A stretch of DNA of 64,000 nt, taken from the NCBI RefSeq assembly GCF_007954275.1, contig NZ_VOLT01000013.1, positions 62,001-126,000 on the forward strand, given 5' to 3'. This document shows, in pieces, positions 19,613 to 27,499 of this stretch. This DNA is from Colwellia demingiae (GTDB taxonomy: Bacteria > Pseudomonadota > Gammaproteobacteria > Enterobacterales > Alteromonadaceae). The number at the start of each line of letters is the position of its first letter. Position 1 is the first letter of the stretch. Below the pieces are notes generated by a model. It ran no database searches, was not told the origin of the DNA, and was given only the letters and a program-made list of their open reading frames with translations. A program made the position numbers and the translations under genes.

Positions 19613-20857
19613 TTAAGTTAGTGCCCAATTCGCTGCGAAATAGACACCAATATAACCTACCGTATACGCAATAATTAAATAGACAGCATTTCGTAAGTAA
19701 CTAATGAAATTCAGTCCTTTCACTTTACTCATCGCGATAATCCCAGCGGCTGAGCCAATAACCAGAATTGAACCACCAACACCCGTTGCATAAGTTAACA
19801 TTAACCACTCGGTGATTTTCATATCAACACCCGATTTCAATAACGCAGCCGTTAAGGGCACGTTGTCGATTACATATGACATAAAGCCAACTAAATAGTT
19901 CACGGTAATGGCAGGTAAATATTGATATAACTGAGTGAAACCATTAAGTACGCCAATTTCTTTTAAAATACCTACGAGTAATAACACCCCTAAAAAGAAG
20001 AGTAAGGCATCATATTCAACGTCCCTGATATAATTTAAAGCATCTTGATTATTTTTATTAGGTAACAAGTTTGCGACTAAAAACATAATGGATAAACCAA
20101 ACAAGAAACTTAATACCGGCGGGATATGAAATAGTACATTTGCCAGTAGAGTTCCTGAAATAGTTAATACAAATATGAGGGCAATTATAATATCTGACTT
20201 TTCAATTTTAATACGTGTTTGTGCTAATTTTACTTCTCCAGATAATTTCATAGATAACAAACTCGCTAGTGTTAATACTCCTAAAAAAGAAGGGAGAATT
20301 AAGATAAGTAAATTTGAAATAGTCACTTTATTTTCCAGGAATATCATTAAAGTAGTTACATCACCGGTAATAAGTGAAACACCGCCGCTGTTAACCGAAA
20401 ATATAATTAAAGTGGCATATTTTAATCGCTTTTTTACCTCTAACTGTAAATTCATCACCACCGCAATAGACACTAAGGTTGCAGTAACATTATCGGCAAA
20501 GGAGGAAAAAACAAAAGCAAAAATGGCAATGACAAACATTAAACCACGTTCAGATATTTTTTCAGGCAATATTCTTTGTACTAGTGCAGAAATAAAACCT
20601 TTACTATTTAAGTAAGCAACAAAGGTCATTGCCGACATTAGAAACAACCATAAGGTGGCAATTTCAAGTAAGTTTTCATTAAGTTGGTGGGTCGTTTCAC
20701 TTGCTAGGTTATTGTTTATTGGAAAAATAAAAGCAAGAATCCAACAAAGGGTGCCAAAAAAAAGTGTGGTTTTTGCTTTGTTGATGTGAATTAAGTCTTC
20801 AGTAATGATCATCAAAAAGCTGATGATAACTAAGATGAGAATAACAGTATTAATCAT
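19613..20857 (-). CDS. nhaD: Na+/H+ antiporter, NhaD type
   Basis: This is a 414-residue inner-membrane antiporter of the ion-transporter superfamily with about 12 hydrophobic segments. Motifs shared by NhaD proteins are seen: FSSFADNVTATLVSIA (about residues 116-131), SVNSGGVSLITGDVTTLMI (about 155-173), and YVIDNVPLTAALLKSGVDM in the second half, followed by TYATGVGGSILVIGSAAGI. These contain the charged and Thr/Ser residues thought to carry Na+. It exports Na+ (or Li+) in exchange for protons, fitting a marine organism. It is monocistronic. Confidence 0.93.
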   Translation of the reverse strand: MINTVILILVIISFLMIITEDLIHINKAKTTLFFGTLCWILAFIFPINNNLASETTHQLNENLLEIATLWLFLMSAMTFVAYLNSKGFISALVQRILPEKISERGLMFVIAIFAFVFSSFADNVTATLVSIAVVMNLQLEVKKRLKYATLIIFSVNSGGVSLITGDVTTLMIFLENKVTISNLLILILPSFLGVLTLASLLSMKLSGEVKLAQTRIKIEKSDIIIALIFVLTISGTLLANVLFHIPPVLSFLFGLSIMFLVANLLPNKNNQDALNYIRDVEYDALLFFLGVLLLVGILKEIGVLNGFTQLYQYLPAITVNYLVGFMSYVIDNVPLTAALLKSGVDMKITEWLMLTYATGVGGSILVIGSAAGIIAMSKVKGLNFISYLRNAVYLIIAYTVGYIGVYFAANWALT

Positions 20858-20890
20858 GATAAGGACTACTAACGCGTTAAGAGGCTTCGA

Positions 20891-21092
20891 TACTCGTTAA
20901 CATTAAAAGTGCAGGGTTTCAGTGGGAATTAAAGTCACTCCATCATTGCTGTGATTCATAATGACGCTACATGGATGTAGCTTATTAGAGAATGCAGGAG
21001 CGTATGCTCCTGAATAACCATTATGAATCAAAGCGCCTTGAATTGAAATTTCTCAAGTACTCTGAAACTTGCATCTTGATTGATAACGGGTA
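20891..21092. mobile_element. Non-coding inverted-repeat element (MITE), family 2, copy A
   Basis: This element of about 202 bp lies just upstream of nhaD. The right end (GCATCTTGATTGATAACGGGTA) and left end (TACTCGTTAACATTAAAAGTGCAGG) match, in inverted orientation, the ends of copy B at 31343-31603. Within it are two adjacent perfect hairpins: GCTACATGGATGTAGC (20966-20981) and CAGGAGCGTATGCTCCTG (20995-21012). It has no coding frame. Confidence 0.75.
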
Positions 21093-21261
21093 TTTAACAA
21101 ATTAATTGTTAATGAGAATACCTGCTTGATAAAAAGAAAATACTAAGCCTTTTTGCGACTAATTAAGTGCTAGGGCTTATACCAAAATCACAAGAAAACA
21201 CCGATTTCAGGTGGCATTAGAAACACGTGTTTTAAGTGATTTAGCTATCTAGTATTGGTTG
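21093..21261. other. Spacer after element copy A
   Basis: This 169-bp stretch includes TTATACCAAAATCACAAGAA near 21178 and a TTAGAAACACGTGTTTTAAG dyad (AAACACGTGTTT) near 21217-21236. The latter is a perfect 12-bp palindrome of unknown role. Nothing else can be supported. Confidence 0.35.
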
Positions 21262-21552
21262 CTATTTAATAAAGTAATGTGGAGGAGGGCCACGATTACA
21301 GCAAGGCAAGGTATGATTTATAGGGTTTTCTATTGGTCTGATTTCAATGAGCTGAGTCACGTGCTCAAACGGTTTTATATAGGAATTACTGTTTAAAAGT
21401 GCGCTATCTTCAGGGGATTCTTCTAATGAAAATTGGTAATTATATTCGTTCGTTAAGTCAGTTTCCGCTAAACAAGGTTGAGCATAACTTGTACTTAAAA
21501 AGCAAAAGCATAATAAAAAATACGATAAAGCAAAAGCCTTACGAGTAGTCAT
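21262..21552 (-). CDS. Small secreted protein of unknown function
   Basis: This 96-residue frame has a convincing signal peptide (residues about 1-24, ALSYFLLCFCFLSTSYAQP). A short acidic body follows, and the tail NHTLPCCNRGPPPHYF contains a vicinal Cys pair. I do not recognise a family. The signal peptide argues for a real gene. It is divergent from the thioredoxin-led operon, and its CC tail and location suggest, weakly, a link to metal or thiol chemistry there. Confidence 0.5.
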   Translation of the reverse strand: MTTRKAFALSYFLLCFCFLSTSYAQPCLAETDLTNEYNYQFSLEESPEDSALLNSNSYIKPFEHVTQLIEIRPIENPINHTLPCCNRGPPPHYFIK

Positions 21553-21877
21553 TATCTTGTTGAATCATTAATTAGCACCATGGCGGCTCAGTATATACAA
21601 AAGTAATTTTTAAGGAAATGATAATTTACTTCTAAGGTATATACCCGTCATCACTCAAAGTGCAGTATTTTAGTGGCAATTAAAACCACTTTTGGCGAGA
21701 CAAATAACTTAAGTATAGTCATCCTATAGTTTTATTATTTAACGCTTTATTTCAAAATTAATTTTCTTAAGTTTTAGTTAAGTTTACTATCTTAAGCTAC
21801 TGGGACTAAGTAGTTTTAAGGTTGTTTTATTAAAATTATTAAAACTAATTTTATGAACAGTATCTAGGGATATGTCG
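21553..21877. other. Divergent promoter region upstream of the nine-gene block
   Basis: This spacer of about 325 bp lies between the small secreted gene and the thioredoxin gene. It contains a solitary end of the family 2 element (21641-21696). Downstream is an AT-rich stretch with TTAAGTTTTAGTTAAGTTTACTATCTTAAG, a plausible promoter/operator zone, and the ribosome binding site AGGGA at 21866-21870. I could not define exact promoter boxes. Confidence 0.45.
21641..21696. repeat. Solitary end of the family 2 element
   Basis: TATACCCGTCATCACTCAAAGTGCAG and the following bases align with the right end of element copy B, read in reverse. The partner end is absent, so this is a decayed remnant. 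Confidence 0.6.
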
Positions 21878-22432
21878 ATGAAAAGAACACTCGCTTTTGT
21901 TTTACTTTTAATAACTTTCGCTGCTTCAGCTACCTCAGCGGAAAAAGTTGATAGCCCTCAACAATCCCTTGAGCAGGCGTTGTCAGCACAAAAAGGTAAC
22001 GTGGTATATATAGATTTTTGGGCGTCATGGTGTGGCCCTTGTGTTAAATCTTTTCCTTGGATGAATAAAATTCAGCAGCAATACCAGGAACAGGGCTTTA
22101 CAGTAATCAGTATAAATTTGGATGCGGATGAAATGAACGCTAAACAATTTTTACAAGATAACCCCGCGTCATTTGCGGTTATTTATGATAATAAAGGCAC
22201 CATAGCTAAGCACTTTTCTATTCAGGGCATGCCAACAAGTATGTTAATAAGTCGTGATGGTGTGATTAAATATCGTCATAGTGGCTTTTTTACCGATAAA
22301 ATAAATAAATATGAAGATGAGATTAAACAATTACTTAACTCATCATCAACCACTCTTTCTAAAAATATTACTAATGAGACTCATAACAAGACTCATAATA
22401 AGACAAAACGAGGCAATCATGAAAGCGAATAA
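21878..22432 (+). CDS. Secreted TlpA-like thioredoxin
   Basis: A signal peptide (MKRTLAFVLLLITFAASATSA) leads into a thioredoxin fold with the active site WCGPC at about residues 50-54 and the cis-Pro segment GMPTSML near 120. It is predicted to be periplasmic and to reduce or exchange disulfides, as TlpA/ResA proteins do. I start at the ATG at 21878 because AGGGA at 21866-21870 is correctly spaced for it; the ATG at 21872 is too close. The hydrophilic C-terminal tail (THNKTHNKTKRGNHESE) is unusual. The gene overlaps the following lipoprotein gene by 14 bases, so the two are translationally coupled. A likely target is the Cys-rich DUF4266 lipoprotein encoded next. Confidence 0.9.
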   Translation: MKRTLAFVLLLITFAASATSAEKVDSPQQSLEQALSAQKGNVVYIDFWASWCGPCVKSFPWMNKIQQQYQEQGFTVISINLDADEMNAKQFLQDNPASFAVIYDNKGTIAKHFSIQGMPTSMLISRDGVIKYRHSGFFTDKINKYEDEIKQLLNSSSTTLSKNITNETHNKTHNKTKRGNHESE

Positions 22433-22715
22433 ACCCGTATTTAAAACGTTATCACAACCTAATACGTCAAAGGTTCATATATCAAAAGTTAATGCGTCGA
22501 AAATTAAACTTGCTCTATTAACTGCGGTCACTGTCAGTCTTAGCGCTTGTAGTAGTTTAGGGGTAGAGCCTTGGGAACGTGATTTGTTAGCGAAAAAAGA
22601 AATGGCGCTAACATCGAGCCCGGTGGACGCCGCTTTAGATGACCACATCTATTTTTCTAAAGAAGCATCCAGTGGCGGAAAAAGTTTTGGTGGCGGCGGT
22701 TGTGGGTGTAACTAA
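22419..22715 (+). CDS. DUF4266 small lipoprotein with a Gly-Cys tail
   Basis: The 98-residue protein has a long N-terminal region, then a hydrophobic segment and lipobox LSAC (VTVSLSACSSLG), giving a mature lipoprotein of about 55 residues. The mature part carries the DUF4266 signature GVEPWERDLLAKKEMAL and ends SFGGGGCGCN. The Gly-rich CGC tail is well suited to binding a metal or being a thioredoxin substrate, but no function is established that I know of. Start choice: the ATG at 22419 has GAGG just upstream. The stop overlaps the next start (TAATG). The family is commonly found next to DUF3570 genes, as here. Confidence 0.85.
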   Translation: MKANKPVFKTLSQPNTSKVHISKVNASKIKLALLTAVTVSLSACSSLGVEPWERDLLAKKEMALTSSPVDAALDDHIYFSKEASSGGKSFGGGGCGCN

Positions 22716-24049
22716 TGAATAAACTAAATAAGACAAGTAAGAAAACAAATAAAAAATCTAATATAAAAGCAGCATTGTCTTTAGCGACAAGTGCTTTACT
22801 TGGTACGGGCGTTTTATCGGCTGGTGTGGCGCAAGCAACAGAAGCTGACGAGTGGCAATTTGATAGTGCATTTTTGATTTATTCGGAAGTAGACAGAGTT
22901 AGTGCAACTGAAGCTATTATTGCGGGTACAAAAACTTTTGCTAATGATGAAATTCTAAGTCTGAAATTAACCATTGATGCCCTAACTGGTGCATCAGCAA
23001 ATGGCGCGGTTGCTCAACCTAACGCGCAAACTTTCACTCGTCCTTCAGGTAATGGCCAGTATGTTACACCGGCAGGTGAAACACCGCTGGATGATACTTT
23101 TCATGATACCCGTGTTCAACTTAATGCTCAGTGGACACAACCATTAGCGGATAATATCACCGGGAGTGTCGGTGGACACTTTTCTAAAGAATATGATTAT
23201 TTGTCTTTAGGGGTTAATGGTAATTTAGCTTATGACTTTAATAAGAAAAACACTACTGTTTCAATGGGGTTAAGCTATTTTCAAGATACATTTACCCCGG
23301 AAGGAGGTATTCCAAAGCCACACTCATCAATGTTAGTTGGCGATTCTAGTTCACCAGAGTGGGACGCTGAATTTGCTAAAACAAGGATAGGGGATAGTGA
23401 TGATAAGAGTACTGCCGATATACTTGTTGGTATTACCCAAGTGATAAACCGTCGCATGATCACCGCTTTTAATTATTCTTATTCAATGGTTGATGGTTAT
23501 TTAACGGACCCATTTAAAGTGGTTAGTGTGCTAAATAACGAGGGGTTAGCACAAGATTATATTTATGAAAGTCGCCCAGATTCACGGGTAAAGCAGAGTA
23601 CTTTTATGCAGGCTAAATATAATTTTGATGATAGCTTACTGAATACTGTTGCGGATGTCTCTTATCGCTACATGTGGGATGACTGGGGAATTAACTCTCA
23701 TACTATTGATACTCGTTTTACTATTCCTGTTGGCGCAACAAGTTATATTGAACCGCATATTAGATTTTACCAACAAAGTGAAGCTGATTTTTACCAGCCA
23801 TATATTATTGATGACCAAGCACCTATAGGGTTTGTTAGTGCCGATTATCGTATTGGTGAGATGACAGCGATTACGATTGGTGCAAAATATGGTGTTGTAC
23901 TTAATGGGGGAAATGAACTTTCTTTCAGGCTTGAATACTACCGTCAAACGCCAACTAATGCAGGATTTACTGATCCGAATGCGTTAAATGGACAAGATAT
24001 TTATCCTGTAGTTGAGGCTATTATTGCACAAGTGAGTTATTCATTTTAA
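22715..24049 (+). CDS. DUF3570 family outer-membrane-barrel-like protein
   Basis: The 444-residue protein has a signal peptide (about residues 20-41, ending AQATEA). After an N-terminal conserved part, the chain alternates polar and hydrophobic residues and ends IIAQVSYSF, with the terminal Phe of a beta-barrel. An outer-membrane location is inferred. Residues 88-94 read DALTGAS, which resembles the flavinylation consensus recognised by ApbE (Asp-x-x-Ser/Thr-Gly-Ala-Ser/Thr), with Ser94 as the possible acceptor. An ApbE-like gene follows immediately. It starts on the TAATG overlap with the DUF4266 gene. Whether it binds flavin or metal is unknown. Confidence 0.85.
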   Translation: MNKLNKTSKKTNKKSNIKAALSLATSALLGTGVLSAGVAQATEADEWQFDSAFLIYSEVDRVSATEAIIAGTKTFANDEILSLKLTIDALTGASANGAVAQPNAQTFTRPSGNGQYVTPAGETPLDDTFHDTRVQLNAQWTQPLADNITGSVGGHFSKEYDYLSLGVNGNLAYDFNKKNTTVSMGLSYFQDTFTPEGGIPKPHSSMLVGDSSSPEWDAEFAKTRIGDSDDKSTADILVGITQVINRRMITAFNYSYSMVDGYLTDPFKVVSVLNNEGLAQDYIYESRPDSRVKQSTFMQAKYNFDDSLLNTVADVSYRYMWDDWGINSHTIDTRFTIPVGATSYIEPHIRFYQQSEADFYQPYIIDDQAPIGFVSADYRIGEMTAITIGAKYGVVLNGGNELSFRLEYYRQTPTNAGFTDPNALNGQDIYPVVEAIIAQVSYSF

Positions 24050-24088
24050 ACTGTTATCACTTACTTTTTAGTTATTATTTTCAGTAAT

Positions 24089-25006
24089 ATGAAAAAAAAA
24101 CGTATACTTAAATTGAGCAGCCAAAAAGACAGCCATAGCATTAGTTTTAATGCTATGGCTAGTCCGTGTGAGGTGATAGTTCAAACTCAAAATAAGCGGT
24201 TAGCAGAGCAAGTTGCTCAATGTGTTAGTCATGAGGTTTGGCGTATTGAAGACAAATACAGTCGTTATGACAGCCAAAGTATTTGTAGTCAAATAAATAA
24301 CAATGCCGGCAATAAAGTTGCCATTGATGAAGAAACTTTCTTATTACTTAATTTTGCTGAGCAATGTTATCAATTAAGCGATGGTCTTTTTGATATTAGT
24401 TCAGGTGTACTGAGAAAAGTGTGGTCTTTTGATAGCTTAAGCGGAGAGTGTCAACATTTTCCTAGTGCAAGCGATGTTAACAAATTGCTTAATTTTGTTG
24501 GTTGGAACAGAGTCAGTTATGATCAACAAAGCATTAATTTACCACAAAATATGGAACTAGATTTTGGTGGTATAGGCAAAGAATACGCTGTTGATCGCTG
24601 CATATTATTAGCAAAACAAATAACAAATGAACCTATTTTAGTTAATTTAGGTGGCGATTTGGCCGTTACAGGTCCAAGACTTAATAACCAAGCATGGCAA
24701 GTAGCTATTGAACACCCCGACAGTGATGTACTTGGCCAGCGACAAGATATGATTGTTGCACTTAATCAAGGGGCGTTAGCCACAAGTGGAGATGCCCGGC
24801 GATACTTGATAAAAGAAGGTATTCGTTACGGACACGTGTTGAATGCAACAACAGGTTGGCCGATAATCAATGCGCCACGATCTATTACAACGGTTGCACC
24901 TCAATGTATTCAAGCGGGTATATTAGCAACCTTGGCGTTATTGCAAGGTGAACATGCGGAACAGTTTTTAACTGAACAAGACATTACTTTTTGGGCAAGA
25001 AGGTAA
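24089..25006 (+). CDS. ApbE-like FAD:protein FMN transferase, divergent
   Basis: ApbE proteins move FMN from FAD onto Thr/Ser of target proteins using Mg2+. This 305-residue protein has the family blocks LFDISSGVLRKVW (about residue 98), LDFGGIGKEYAVD (about 157-169), LVNLGGDLAVTG and ALATSGDARRYL (about 230). Two differences stand out. No signal peptide or lipobox precedes the domain, which starts MKKKRILKLSSQ. At the C-terminal metal site, where the usual pattern is Ala-Asp-x-x-Ala-Thr, this protein has Gly277 in place of Asp and keeps Thr281. It lies 39 bases after the DUF3570 gene, whose DALTGAS motif could be its target. It could be an active specialised transferase or a non-catalytic relative. 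Confidence 0.85.
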   Translation: MKKKRILKLSSQKDSHSISFNAMASPCEVIVQTQNKRLAEQVAQCVSHEVWRIEDKYSRYDSQSICSQINNNAGNKVAIDEETFLLLNFAEQCYQLSDGLFDISSGVLRKVWSFDSLSGECQHFPSASDVNKLLNFVGWNRVSYDQQSINLPQNMELDFGGIGKEYAVDRCILLAKQITNEPILVNLGGDLAVTGPRLNNQAWQVAIEHPDSDVLGQRQDMIVALNQGALATSGDARRYLIKEGIRYGHVLNATTGWPIINAPRSITTVAPQCIQAGILATLALLQGEHAEQFLTEQDITFWARR

Positions 25007-25014
25007 CTAATTAC

Positions 25015-25767
25015 ATGAGAATTTTATTAGTAGAAGATGATCAAGGACTTGCTGAAGCGTTGCAGCAGTCTTTAGTACGAGAAGGTTTTGTTGTAGATCA
25101 CTTATCCCGAGGAAAGCTTGCCTTAACCGCGTTAGCCGTGCCTAGCCATGATATGGTTATCCTTGATTTAGGTTTACCAGATATTGATGGTTTAGTGGTA
25201 TTGAAAGAGATTAGAGCGAAAAAGAATGACTTGCCGGTTATTATTTTAACCGCTAGAGATAGCATTGATAGTAAAGTGAAAGGCTTAGATTATGGCGCAG
25301 ACGATTACTTAGCAAAACCGTTTGATATGCAAGAGTTATTAGCTAGATTAAGAGTTATAGAGCGCCGATTAGGCACTTCCTCTAGTTCAATGATCACGAT
25401 TGATAGAGTAAGCTTGGATACTAAGGCTCATAAAGTTTTCTTACTGCAATGTACGAGTGCAAATGAGTTACCTTTCGAACAAAGTAATGAAGAAAATAGC
25501 GAACAAAAAGACAAAGTGGATGCACAGAATAGTGCAAGTGAAGTGCACTTTTCAAAAAAAGAGTTTATGGTATTAAAGGCATTAATGGAAAATGCCGGAC
25601 GTATCCAATCACGAGAGCAGATTGAGTCTAAACTTTACCATTGGGGGGAAGAAGTGCTGAGTAACGCTGTCGAAGTGCATATTCACAAATTAAGAAAAAA
25701 CCTACCCAATAAATTCATACAAAATGTCCGTGGTGTAGGTTACATCATTAATCATCCTCAAGACTAA
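25015..25767 (+). CDS. OmpR/PhoB-type response regulator
   Basis: The receiver domain (residues 1-115) has acidic residues ED near 8-9, the phospho-acceptor Asp51 (VILDLGLPD), Thr in LTARD and Lys in LAKPF. The C-terminal winged-helix domain ends HIHKLRKNL...VRGVGYII. A hydrophilic stretch of about 35 residues, rich in Glu/Gln/Asn/Ser, is inserted at the start of the DNA-binding domain (about residues 145-178), making the protein 250 residues instead of about 225. The start is the ATG at 25015, after AGAAGG. It follows the ApbE-like gene closely and is paired with the kinase downstream. It probably controls this gene block. Confidence 0.93.
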   Translation: MRILLVEDDQGLAEALQQSLVREGFVVDHLSRGKLALTALAVPSHDMVILDLGLPDIDGLVVLKEIRAKKNDLPVIILTARDSIDSKVKGLDYGADDYLAKPFDMQELLARLRVIERRLGTSSSSMITIDRVSLDTKAHKVFLLQCTSANELPFEQSNEENSEQKDKVDAQNSASEVHFSKKEFMVLKALMENAGRIQSREQIESKLYHWGEEVLSNAVEVHIHKLRKNLPNKFIQNVRGVGYIINHPQD

Positions 25768-25993
25768 CTGTCTTGAAATTAACGGTCTTTACATTAACTA
25801 AGATCAATGACATTAATTAAGGATACAGCTTTCATTTTAAATGAAGCAATGTGAATAAATTATCAATAACAAGGCGCTGAATTGAGCAATAGCTGGCTAT
25901 TACGATTGAAAGCAACGGTGTTTTTGGATATTTATGCCATTTTAAAATTATCACTTAGTTAGTGTTATTGGTATAACACATCGAAATAAATTT
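25768..25993 (+). other. 226-bp gap between response regulator and kinase genes
   Basis: A gap of this size is unusual inside an otherwise overlapping operon. It includes CAATAACAAGGCGCTGAATTGAG near 25863, which resembles the inner part of the family 2 element (AAGGCGCTTTGATTCA / AAGGCGCTGTGATGAA), and ends in TATTGGTATAACACA. I read it as a decayed repeat insertion. It could hold a separate promoter for the kinase and downstream genes. Confidence 0.45.
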
Positions 25994-27499
25994 ATGAGCA
26001 TTCGCCGTTACCTGGTATTAACCTTAGTTGCCGTATTAACGTTAATTACCTTTATTGCGGCTATCCAAGGCTACAAAGCGAGTATGACACGTGCTGAAAA
26101 GCTATTTGAACAGCAATTAGTCGATTTTGCACAAATAGTAAAAGGCCTTCATCAAACCTTCGATACCAAGCAACGGAAGTTTGTTACGATCAAGCAACAA
26201 ACTAGTTTTGCCTTTCAAGTGTGGCAAGACGGTAACTTAGTTATCCAAAGTGCTAATTCCCCGATACAACCGATAATGAGTCTTAATAAGTCACCCACAC
26301 ACTTTGGTGAAGTGAATTTTGCCGGACAACGTTGGCGTGCCATCTATTTAGCCAATAGCTCTGATAATTCACTCGAAGCTAACGATAATAAATTGGTGAT
26401 AATCGTAGCTCAACCGCTAAAGAAGCAGTTTCTTCTTGCTCAAGAGGTGATCCTTGCGGCAGTTACCCCGATGATCATCGCCATTGTTTTATTGTCATTT
26501 CTTATTTATGGCATTATTACTCAAGGTTTAAAACCTCTACATAAACTTACTACAGCGCTAGCCAATAAACGCAGTAATGATTTTACGCCACTAGCATTAC
26601 ACGTTGATAACAGTGAATTAAGTCGAGTCGTTACTACCTTAAATCAGTTGCTTGCGCGATTAAACTTAGCTTTTGAACGAGAACGGCATTTTGCCGCTGA
26701 CGCAGCTCATGAGTTGAAAACACCTTTAAGTGTTTTAAAAATAAATGTTCATAATTTATCTCAAGAGTTAAATGAGCAGGGACAACAATATTCGACGACT
26801 TTAATTAAGCCACTTAAGGTTAGTGTTGAGCGAATGGGGCATGTAATTGACCAAATACTTCATTTAAATCGTACAAATCCTGACCAAATAAATCAGAGTC
26901 AACAGCAGGTAAAATTAAAAACATTATTGCAGTCTGTTATTGGGGATCTCTACCAAGCTATTGCGCAAAAACAACAAACAATTACCCTAACGAGTGATGA
27001 GATAATCCTTAAGGGTGATGAACTTTCTTTGCAGTTAATGCTAACGAATTTAATATCAAATGCTAATAAATATACACCACAAAATGGTGAGATAAAGGTC
27101 AGTACTAAATACGTTAAACACGACAAAAAACAAACAGCCCAAGTTGCTATTATCATTGAAGATTCAGGTGAGGGCATCCCTGAAGCAGAATACCATCGAG
27201 TTTTCGATCGATTCTATCGAGTGGGTGGCGATCAACATGACTCAAGCGTTCTCGGTTGTGGTTTAGGCTTAACTATCGTTAAACATATTGTTGATATGCA
27301 TCGCGGCAATATTATGTTGTCTAAATCAAAGTTATTAGGTGGATTGCGCGTTGAAGTCTTATTTGAAGAAAAATTTGAACACATGCTTGGGCAAAAGCTT
27401 GAACAGAATAGTGATCAAAGCTTAACGCAAAAAGAATCACAGATGAAATCAGTAGAAGGTCGCAATAAACAATTAGACAACAAGGATGAACGTGCCTAA
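25994..27499 (+). CDS. Sensor histidine kinase
   Basis: The 501-residue inner-membrane kinase has a first membrane helix (about residues 5-25), a periplasmic sensor region (about 26-155), a second helix (about 158-178), a HAMP-type linker, a dimerisation domain with phospho-accepting His239 (AAHELKTPLSVLK), and a catalytic ATPase domain with NLISNANKYTP (N box), EDSGEGIP and GCGLGLTIVKHI. A hydrophilic Gln/Glu-rich tail of about 45 residues follows the kinase domain. It pairs with the response regulator upstream. Its stop overlaps the next start by 14 bases, so it is coupled to the cupredoxin-like gene. The stimulus is unknown; context suggests a metal or redox signal. Confidence 0.93.
   Translation: MSIRRYLVLTLVAVLTLITFIAAIQGYKASMTRAEKLFEQQLVDFAQIVKGLHQTFDTKQRKFVTIKQQTSFAFQVWQDGNLVIQSANSPIQPIMSLNKSPTHFGEVNFAGQRWRAIYLANSSDNSLEANDNKLVIIVAQPLKKQFLLAQEVILAAVTPMIIAIVLLSFLIYGIITQGLKPLHKLTTALANKRSNDFTPLALHVDNSELSRVVTTLNQLLARLNLAFERERHFAADAAHELKTPLSVLKINVHNLSQELNEQGQQYSTTLIKPLKVSVERMGHVIDQILHLNRTNPDQINQSQQQVKLKTLLQSVIGDLYQAIAQKQQTITLTSDEIILKGDELSLQLMLTNLISNANKYTPQNGEIKVSTKYVKHDKKQTAQVAIIIEDSGEGIPEAEYHRVFDRFYRVGGDQHDSSVLGCGLGLTIVKHIVDMHRGNIMLSKSKLLGGLRVEVLFEEKFEHMLGQKLEQNSDQSLTQKESQMKSVEGRNKQLDNKDERA

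Noticed and set aside
20175..20615. 146-codon open frame on the plus strand inside nhaD
   Set aside because: It is antisense to a well-supported antiporter gene, has no signal or recognised domain, and has no ribosome binding site of note.
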